Of a stretch of 64,000 nt of DNA, positions 56,403-64,000 are shown piece by piece; the stretch's first letter is position 1; each line of letters opens with the position of its first letter. This DNA is from Siphonodentalium dalli (Eukaryota; Mollusca; Scaphopoda; Gadilida; Siphonodentaliidae). The DNA lies in the NCBI GenBank assembly GCA_032622095.1, contig CP136066.1, positions 96,741,319 through 96,805,318 of the forward strand, given 5' to 3'. The notes beneath the pieces were generated by a model. That model was not told where the DNA came from. It searched no databases and saw only the letters and a program-made list of their open reading frames with translations. A program made the translations under genes and the position numbers.

Positions 56403-56844
56403 ACGTATAAAATACGATGGTATGGGTACACATAAAAACCGGTTATGGGACAACAGATCTTGCCCCAACTTATCATTTGTCGAGTCATGTTTCCAAGAGT
56501 CTCAATATGTTTATCTTCACATTTCTCAGTTTGACAGGTCTATTCAAGTTCTCTAAAATATATAACAAGGCAATGAAAATCGTCAATCTTTCTAAGATTG
56601 AGTTACAAGACTCTGATGTATACAGTGAATGAATGTTAAAAAAGTGTGTCCTCTCAGAGAAAAAGTCAGTGGAAATTGACCCAGTTACCCATAGTAATGT
56701 GCTCATTGTGTTGTGTTATACAATGTATCATTTGTGGTGCCAAGGGCATATTGTTCATAATGAATATATTCCAATTATGGATGTTAATAAAAATATATTT
56801 CCGACCGCCAGCCCACAATACTTTTTTCCTTTGGTTACAGGAAA

Positions 56845-56967
56845 CAGCCCTCATAATTGGCTACGGCAATCGGCAATGCCGAAGCCATTTGCTGAAGCAA
56901 GCTGGGCCACGATAAAGGGTTGCCGTAGCAGATTGCCGAAGCCAAACAATCTGAATTAAAAGGGCTG
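56845..56967. mobile_element. Family E MITE, complete (123 bp)
   Basis: CAGCCCTCATAATTGGC to ATTAAAAGGGCTG, with mirrored TACGGCAATCGGCAATGCCG and GCAGATTGCCGAAGCC. It is flanked on both sides by AGGAAA (56839-56844, 56968-56973), a probable 6-bp target duplication. Superfamily not assigned. Confidence 0.8.
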
Positions 56968-56973
56968 AGGAAA

Positions 56974-57954
56974 CATCACTATTTTTGTTTAGGCCGCATA
57001 CACATTTTGCATAGTTCAGTACTGATCAGAAACTGGCACAAAAACTGATTACCACTAACAATTGCCTAGTACTTTTCCTCATAATACAACATGCAGTACT
57101 TATGACATACTAACAGCCTCATGACCGGAGATTTGTTTTAATAATTGACACCACAAGACAGATCTGTTTACCAGGCACATACTAATCCTCTACTGTCTGG
57201 GCATGACATCAAACGATCCCCGCCCAGACTGGACCAAACTGTGTGTGATCGTCTTATTTATAGATCAGCTTATTGATGAGGAAATGATTACAGACTGTCA
57301 ATAGACTCAATACACCATTCAATCTGCCAGTCCAAAGGTACATACCGTATAACCTGTCTGTATTAATATAATGCTATAATAGGCAGCCTTACAACACATT
57401 ACTGTGGTAGTTTTGTACTGTTGCATGTACATGTATGGTACATGTATAAGCCTGTTACATACGTTACGTACCACCACTTTTGGGATCTGAACAACAGTAC
57501 CCGAGTACACCAAAAATATTACAGGGTGGCTGAGGGTGCAAAGTTGAAAGTAAAAAAAACAGTACAATGTCAGTACATACTGAAAATATGAAATTATCTT
57601 ATAGACTGAATTATTGAAATGCAAAACTAGTATATATACATGTAGGCATGATATACCAGTAAATAATTTTTAATCTAGTTTTAGAAATATTACATTGTTA
57701 TATTTAACACTAGCATTCAATTCCACATAAAAATTCCTACAAAAAATAAATATACGTAACATATGTATGTACTAGTACTAGTACATGCACCTGTGTTTCT
57801 TTTAAATATAAATCAATTTCTGGGCATGTAGCCCAGAAATATTCCATCAATTTTCAAATGTATTAAACCAGTGATTGTTGCAAAATTAAAGCTGTGATCA
57901 GAGTAGTACATGTATGCACATGTACGGTACGAGCACAAGACTCCATAAAATTAT
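56974..57954. other. Plain AT-rich intron
   Basis: Rich in ACATGTA/CTAGTA words. A 101-codon minus frame (57319-57624) has no recognised domain. Confidence 0.45.
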
Positions 57955-58425
57955 TATATTAAAAGGTATTCAATCTGATTCGATGATCCCCATAATGGCC
58001 CATATAATCAGATTCCAACAACATTTTTAGAAATGACGCTTCAGTTATCAGAATCGATTAATTGCCCAAAAATAATGCTAACCACTGTCAACTATAGAAT
58101 TAAATTGCCCAAAATGTGTTATTTATCAAGATGTTGTTTTACGAAATTTGGCCTAATTATCAACAGAAAGCGTCTTGATTTTAGAGTTATCCATATTCAT
58201 CTGCAATTTTATCAGAAACCGTCGGCTCGTCGACTGTTTACCGGGCCACTGATAATTCTCGATGGTGAACAATTATTGATTTCAAAAATAGATATCTAAT
58301 AACTCTGAGCTTTGAAAGGTGGGTTCCTTGACTCGAATCAGATATTTTTTACCTCAAATCCAAATACCTGTAAATAGTAATTGAGGGGCGCTAAATCAGA
58401 TTATGCATCTTTAAATACTAAATTC
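57955..58425 (+). repeat. Family F repeat, copy 2
   Basis: Same order as copy 1: TTCAATCTGATTCGATGATC, AACCACTGTCAACTATAG, ACGAAATTTGGCC, GAGTTATCCATATTCATCTG, ATAACTCTGAGCTTTGAAAG, AGATATTTTTTACCTCAAAT, AAATAGTAATTGAGGGG. Confidence 0.72.
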
Positions 58426-61400
58426 ACACCCAGTTCAGACAGATATGCTATGAACGCAACAAAATTAAATTATGCCATTTACATGTACATGTACTTGTAT
58501 TTGAAATCAATGAGACATCTGTCTGAATAAAATAAGTTTGTCCAGACATGCTAGCGAAGGACTTTCCATCGGGCTGCGACAGAATTAATTCATGAGATGG
58601 ATTTAATTTGTGTTTGATTCAGACAGATGCAAAACCGACGTGTCGACACATAATCAAGTGGAAAACCCCAAGAATGACGTCATGATATTAATAGCGGACT
58701 GTTCTTTCAAGTTCAACAAGTACAGTTCATGTTTGTGTTTTCAATCATGCATGCATGCTTCAGGAAATACATGTATTATTATACCAGTAGTCCAGAGAAT
58801 TTATTTTTCAGTCAAATACAGTTTGATTTTAATATAGAGAATACGTATGGGGACAGTAAATGTATGTCTGATGACCAAATTTACACCATGAGTGAGATTG
58901 CCAATCTACCGGCCCCACGAGGCTTGGCAAGTGAGGTAGACAGGCAACCCCACGAGTGGTGTAAACTTGTTTTTTCAGACATACAGTCCGTATATTTTGT
59001 TATACCACGATCATTTATAAACACTTGTAATGTCATAAAACGTGACGAGAGCTCCATTTCTTTTGCTTGTTATATGCTAATAGTGATCGTTGGGAATTTT
59101 CTCCAAAAATAATAAACGTTCTGACAATATTAGCACCGAGAGTATATGTACATGTACATGTTCCACTGTGTTGCTTCTATAGCTTATCTGTCTCAATCAA
59201 AGTGTTACATCACATCACACTCAATAATCAATATTAATGTCAAATTTATATCAGATCATAACATCAGCTTGAAACTGATACAACATGTTACATGTTGTAG
59301 ACGAACAACTTAATTTGGATTTCAAAAATAATAATGTGCGACAGTAAAGATAACTTTCCAAAGATTGAGTGTGGAACTAAAAGTTTTGAGTCAATGTAAA
59401 CAAAAAACCAAACATTTATAGCAGATTTACTTCATCTTCTGTATTTGTAATGTTTTGGCAAGAGATAGCAATTCAGAACTTTTATTGGTATTTAAAATAG
59501 TAGAAATGATATAACGATAGAAAGAAAATAGCTAAATACTGGAGTAACATCTTTGATTGTATTATTCATATACCGATATACCAAAATACAGGAATATCCT
59601 TGTTTATGGTTTCAAGCTTCTAACTACCGTACATTGGTGCATAGTAATTTGTTATAAGTACATGTACAGGTACCGGTAAGTTCATAAATATGTGAAATAC
59701 TAGTAGTATGGGATGGAAACACTAAAGGGCAAGGGCAGCACAACCTTCAGAAAAGACTTTTCTCGATGCAATTTAAAATGTATTTGTACAGACTTCAAGG
59801 AGGCTTGGATCCCCTGCTCCGGCACTCCTCCATAAATACTGGTAGGTCACTGTGAAATACTTTTATGCAGACCTTACAAGTATTGGTATACCAGCATGTC
59901 CCAGAAAAGCTTACAAGACATACTCGCGACCCGCGTAGAATTACCACTTCGGGGGCCCTTTTCTTCTCCAGTCGTTTGTTGCAGGAAGCTAGCACCATAA
60001 CTTTTTAGAAAGAAAGCCAATTTGTTTAGCACTACCACGATATCAACAAGTTCATCTGGAAATTCTGCATGCTGTTAAGTATTTTTTAAATCCATAATTT
60101 GGCGGATTAATTGAAAATGCATATCTACCAGTATGGCGCATGCGGTACATGACTTATTATATTCCAATATTGAGGTCATGATATTCCAAAACAGCATCGA
60201 TGTTGGATGTAAAAACATCATCTCTATTTAACAGGTACACGTACATTTGTTACTGTACAAGAAACACAGATACATACCGGTACGTGTATACAGTAGTTTT
60301 CTTGGCATGAATATACTAGTACATGTATACTGGTAAAGGTTATGGCCCTACATGGGAGGCATCAAATCTGAAAATCTTTAATATGAGAAATATGAACCAA
60401 ATTACCAATAATATTAATGTTGATTCAAATTAATATAAAAAGTTTAAGATGAAAAAAATATATTGTTAGTACAATACGCTAATGCATTACTAGTACGGTT
60501 GTTAAGCATTAAGTATTAAGGTACATATTAATGCAGTGTTAATGTACTTAAAAGTAATGACACATCCAGATGAAATTTGTGCCTGCTTTATACCCAGTAC
60601 AATTAAGATCTTCTTGAAAATGTCCATAGTTAAAAGAAACAAGAAGAATCGTATTTTTCCATAAAAGCCAATACATAAAAATATGAAAACAATTAGAGGT
60701 AAATATTTCGATTTCAAATCCGAAAATAACAATTAGAACTGGAATAAGTTCACTGTAGAAAATTCAATCATCTACTGGTACAATGACGATCGACATGAAT
60801 AATATTAATTTTCAAATTTAACAATATTCTGAAAAGTACATGTACATTTGGGTTCATTATCAAAAGTTACATCATATCATGTACACCCGTTATGTACATG
60901 TTGCAATTTTTTTTAATTTTTTTTTTTGGCATTTCAATTCGTAAAAAATTATAGAACATTCATAATTATACACTGGGTACCTGAGATATCTGGATGTATC
61001 AGAAAATTTAAAATATGAAGACTAGAAAGACCATTAGCGTATCTGTGAACTGCTATTAATAGAATGTCAAGAAATGAAATCCTATTTATGTCCACAGTCT
61101 CTGATAAGCCAACATGATGAAAAAAAAGGTGAATTGACAAAAGTGGTAAGTAATCAATACCCTGAGGGCTGAGGGTCAAGATTTAAATTCAAAACCAGCT
61201 CTAACCGTTATTTCCGCATTCAGTGCCAAATCAAATGATATAATTGTTGAATGTTTAAGAATATGTATAGCTATTTTAATTTTGACAAAAAAATTAAAAA
61301 GTTATGGTTTGGTTCACTGGTGTTCATGGAAAAATAATATAATATAGTTAGATTTCAAAAATAATTATGTTGGAAATGCAGAGTGAACTCATATTAAAAT

Positions 61401-62218
61401 TATGTTGAGGTATATAAAAAGAAAATAATTATTAGTACTACTAGTACTGGAATGTTTTGGGCTTTATTGTAAAAAAAAAATTCTGAAAGACATTACCAAT
61501 TTTGTGAAGCATAAAAATTGTACCAGCTCTCAAAACTAACCAGGTGACAGTATATACCGGTATAGATAAAAGATCCCCATAAAAAGTTTTCATTAGATTG
61601 TTTTAACTAAAGAATGAGCTTGGTATGCTGACATTGAAGATACCAAGACTCGTGTCTTCCCCAATATCCTGAAGACATGCATCTTCTTTTTAGGCTAGAA
61701 CATTCCAAAGTTAACACATGAATGAAGCCATAAGTACTGGTACCAGTAGAATTATGTTTTTTGGATAACCCACCAATGAACAATGAACATTCAATAACTA
61801 ATAGTGGTATATTGCATATGTACAGGCAGATTTAATAGCATATATTATATATGTGACAACATCTAACTTAAACTTATCCCCAACCATACATGTATGGTAA
61901 GATTAAGAAATTACATTAATCCTCATCCACTGGCATTTGTGACCAGGGTCACACATGCAAAATATTTGTAATTTCAAATTCAATTTGCAATTTTGCAATC
62001 CATACCAGGGTATTGCTTCAATAGAAGTTACACATATGTAACATATATATATACTGGTACATTTATATATGTACCATTATCTAATGTGCAAGTTGGTTAG
62101 ACTAGAAGAAGAGAATTTTATCACTTCACCTGAAAGGAAAGTGCATGCATGTTTCAGACTGATTGTGTGATGGTAGCTTAATAAAATAGTTCAGATATTA
62201 GAGGCTAGTAGATCAAGA
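58426..62218. other. Plain AT-rich intron near exon 1
   Basis: No repeat family from the rest of the window recurs here, apart from a GGGCA.CACAACCTTCAGAAA match between 59727 and 30553. Frames at 58729-59112 (127 codons) and 59795-59998 (minus, GC-richer) have no recognised domain, and I could not tie splice sites to them. Confidence 0.45.
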
Positions 62219-62260
62219 TTGAACGTAATACTGAAGAAAATACCAAACTATTACGTTCAA
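62219..62260. repeat. Hairpin, 12-bp perfect stem, in intron 100 nt after the exon-1 donor
   Basis: TTGAACGTAATA (62219-62230) and TATTACGTTCAA (62249-62260) can pair fully around an 18-nt loop. In the minus-strand transcript it forms about 100 nt downstream of the donor. It may be a small transposon relic or may influence splicing; no family match in the window. Confidence 0.6.
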
Positions 62261-62360
62261 TTTGAACGAAGATGCTAGATGCAATACCATACCAAGGTAT
62301 GTCAATTCACTGAAAGCTAGCTTTTTGGACACATGCAGAAGAATGAGCATGTGAAGTTAC

Positions 62361-62895
62361 CTGATTTGGGAGCTATATCAGAAACTTCTTCTTTTGGTTC
62401 TGTGGAGTCGACAGGTTCCGTTTTGATAGGTGGCTCATATTTGACAGTTGGCTCTTTTTTCACAAATGTCTCTGCTTTAACAGAGGGCTCTGGGGGAGAA
62501 AACATGGGTTCATTAGCAGTTGCCTCAGGCTCAGATGTTGAAGACACGGGTGCAGAGTCTACATCAAATGGGCCAAAGTTCGGATTAGCGCTTGTTACTG
62601 GGGGAGGAGAAAAATCGAGCAAGGCCTCGTCAACTGTTGGTTCCCCATCTAGGTTAGAATCAAATTTGGACATCAAATCATCATATGCTGAATGGGCACC
62701 ACCAACAAGATCGGAAGTCTCAGTACCAGATTTGTGTTCCGCTTCGGAGCTCTCTTCCGCAAATGAGGTTGACGTTATTTCCTTATCTTGATGCTGGCCT
62801 TCGTGTTCTTCCGGTCTTTCAACCTTTTCGAAATCGTTGAAATTATTGGTCTCCATATTCAAACTTCCTAGGAGATCCTGCGTGGAATCAGTCAT
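62361..62895 (-). CDS. Reticulon, exon 1 (start codon and acidic N-terminal region)
   Basis: First coding exon of a reticulon, a family of ER membrane proteins that curve and stabilise tubules. The ATG is at 62895. The exon encodes 178 codons plus one G and ends at a good donor (TCAG|GTAACT), intron phase 1. The frame runs past the donor for only 14 more codons before a stop. The protein is acidic, serine-, proline- and glutamate-rich, with no cysteine and no membrane segment, as expected for the variable cytosolic N-terminus of reticulons. Notable segments are an LLDFSPPP stretch (residues 92-99), FEKV at 22-25, YDDL at 71-74 and a six-residue repeat with [VI]KxE at 139, 145, 151 and 157. 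The identity rests on joining in phase to the RHD exon at 4218-4425 on the same strand. The N-terminus alone would not identify the family. The -3 base at the ATG is C, so the start context is only moderate. Confidence 0.85.
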
Positions 62896-63260
62896 TTGTA
62901 AATTGACGTGAATGTGGAATCAACAAGTGTAATATATCCCAAATAGCGATGACAACCTCTCGTTGCATTCACCGCAATGGCCGACTGTCTAAGACTTCGT
63001 TTATGCGCATGCGCGCTAAAGGTGCACGTTATGTCGATTGTGTATGAAACCCCGATCGATCATGCAATCACGGTCTATTACCTATGGAACGCCGGTCCGG
63101 CCATTTCAGTTGTCAGTGTAGTTGGACGTATTGCAGTTGGCAGTTGGGTGGCAGCCAATCGGACGGCACTTCCCGTGGGCCGGCGAAAGATGGTAGTATG
63201 TCCGCAGACCAGAGTTACCCGCAAATTTAGGCATCCGCGGTCGCAATTTATCTGATCTTC
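62896..63260 (-). promoter_or_regulatory. CpG-rich 5' region and likely promoter of the reticulon gene
   Basis: Directly upstream of the reticulon ATG the sequence changes from AT-rich to clearly CpG-rich (about 62940-63245). It holds a perfect palindromic NRF-1-type site (TGCGCATGCGCG, 63004-63015) and an inverted CCAAT box near 63155-63159. This looks like a housekeeping-type CpG promoter plus 5'UTR. A TATA-like ATATAT lies at about 62930, only 35-40 nt from the ATG, and probably is not used. The transcription start cannot be placed from sequence. A 92-codon plus-strand frame (62977-63255) crosses this region but matches nothing I know. Confidence 0.5.
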
Positions 63261-63479
63261 GATTTTGAAGATCCCCCGATTCCTACCGAAAGATATTCGG
63301 CATTACTCGGTTTGACGTCTGGGTGTATTCTGCACATACTCCGAACAGATCCCCAATTTGTAACACCCGAGCTACGGGACATAACTCTAATCCATACATG
63401 CCAAGTTTCATAAATGTATTTTGCCGTATTGAAGGAACAAACACCACCGTCAAGTCGAAGCGTGAAATGTGTACCTATT

Positions 63480-63960
63480 CAACCCGATAAAACTCCTCTC
63501 AATTACTATTTCAATGGCTTCGGGGGTAAAAAATATTTGATTCGAGTCGAGGAAGTCACCCATCAAAGCTCAGATTTGTTAGATATCGATTTTAGAAATC
63601 TATTATTTTTCATTATCGGGAATTCTTTCTGGCCCAGAAGATAGTAAAAAATTCGTTATTATTACCCACTTGATTATAGAGTTATCCATCCTTGTCTGTT
63701 TGAATAGAATTTTGGCGTAAAATCTCGAGCATGTTACCAAATTGACGGCAGTTATAAGTACTCATCTCGAGAACATAAGAATTTTCAAAAATCAATATCT
63801 AATGACTCTGAGCTTTGTTTGATGGGTTCCTCGACTCGAATCAAATATTTTTTACCCCCAAAGCCAAAGAAATAGTAATATAGGACCCTCTGATCGGATT
63901 GTTGTTGTTGGAATCTGTTGAGATGGGGACCCTCTTTACGGGTTGAGTACCTTTAAGCAC
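63480..63960. repeat. Family F, fold-back copy upstream of the gene
   Basis: 63495-63610 (AATTACTATTTCAATGGCTT, GGTAAAAAATATTTGATTCG, AGTCGAGGAA, AGATATCGATTTT) is mirrored by 63775-63890 (AAAATCAATATCTAATGAC, GGTTCCTCGACTCGAATC, AAATATTTTTTACCCCCAA, GAAATAGTAATATAGG). The centre resembles copies 1 and 2 (GAGTTATCCATCCTTGTCTG). The 76-codon frame at 63414-63644 is the left arm, not a gene. Confidence 0.72.
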
Positions 63961-64000
63961 TGTATAAATATGTAGTGATTGATAGTGCAGTGAACACGAG

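Larger units (their letters stand above)
37500..62360 (-). other. Reticulon intron between exon 1 and the microexon
   Basis: This 24,861-nt intron runs from the GTAACT donor to the TTTTTGTAG acceptor. It holds the 720-bp duplicated pearl-like block, the piggyBac remnant, the seven-monomer array at 46.2-47.5 kb, a SINE head and many MITEs. No further exon with reticulon similarity was recognised in it. Confidence 0.75.

Noticed and set aside
58729-59112. 127-codon plus-strand frame
   Set aside because: The longest frame in this stretch, but AT-driven composition, no motif and no splice context. Expected by chance at this window size.
59795-59998. GC-richer minus-strand frame with several Cys/Arg, as an extra reticulon exon
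   Set aside because: Not similar to any reticulon part, and no phase-1 acceptor/donor pair could be fitted.
62977-63255. Plus-strand frame of 92 codons with ATG in a good context (CGCAATGGCC) across the CpG-rich region, as a divergent gene
   Set aside because: No recognised domain, the composition follows the CpG-rich DNA, and it overlaps the likely 5'UTR/promoter of the minus-strand reticulon. A non-coding promoter explains it better.
63414-63644. 76-codon frame at the right end
   Set aside because: It is the left arm of a family F fold-back whose mirror is at 63775-63890.

Overview
The window is AT-rich animal DNA from inside one very long gene. The repeats point to a marine lophotrochozoan, most likely a bivalve mollusc. 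They include elements with cores of about 150-170 bp repeated in tandem plus ACGG-type tetranucleotide runs (the layout of the bivalve 'pearl'/CvA elements), a very high density of ACATGTA words, and many fold-back MITEs. The species call is inference; no marker gene for species is present.

The only host gene I can support is a reticulon on the minus strand. Exon 1 (62361-62895) holds the start codon and a 178-codon acidic, disordered N-terminus. A CpG-rich stretch with an NRF-1-type site lies upstream (62896-63260). A 30-nt microexon sits at 37470-37499. The first exon of the reticulon homology domain (RHD) is at 4218-4425. All junctions have AG/GT splice signals and agree in phase (1-1, 1-1, then 2). 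The two complete introns are 24,861 and 33,044 bp. A third runs off the left edge, so the rest of the RHD (second membrane hairpin, C-terminus) lies outside the window.

The introns are packed with short non-autonomous DNA transposons. Family A is a roughly 217-bp near-perfect palindrome with TA ends (11 copies). Family B is a roughly 95-bp palindrome inside a longer unit, with a tandem array at 29.1-30.3 kb. Family C is a TTAA-ended MITE (7 copies). Family D is pearl/HINE-like (about 9 loci). Families E to J are smaller fold-back or dispersed repeats. At least three hAT-type elements have 8-bp target duplications. Remnants of transposase genes are a hAT piece with a BED-finger-like segment (20.0-21.1 kb) and the N-terminus of a piggyBac-type transposase (41.9-42.5 kb). 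A tRNA-derived SINE head is at 49.43-49.55 kb.

Nested insertions give relative ages: hAT into family C (20.0 kb), a TTAA element into family J (13.2 kb), and family A into family H (51.4 kb). No LTR element, LINE reverse transcriptase, CRISPR array, rRNA or functional tRNA was recognised. Most open frames longer than 60 codons fall in repeats or AT-rich intron and do not look coding.
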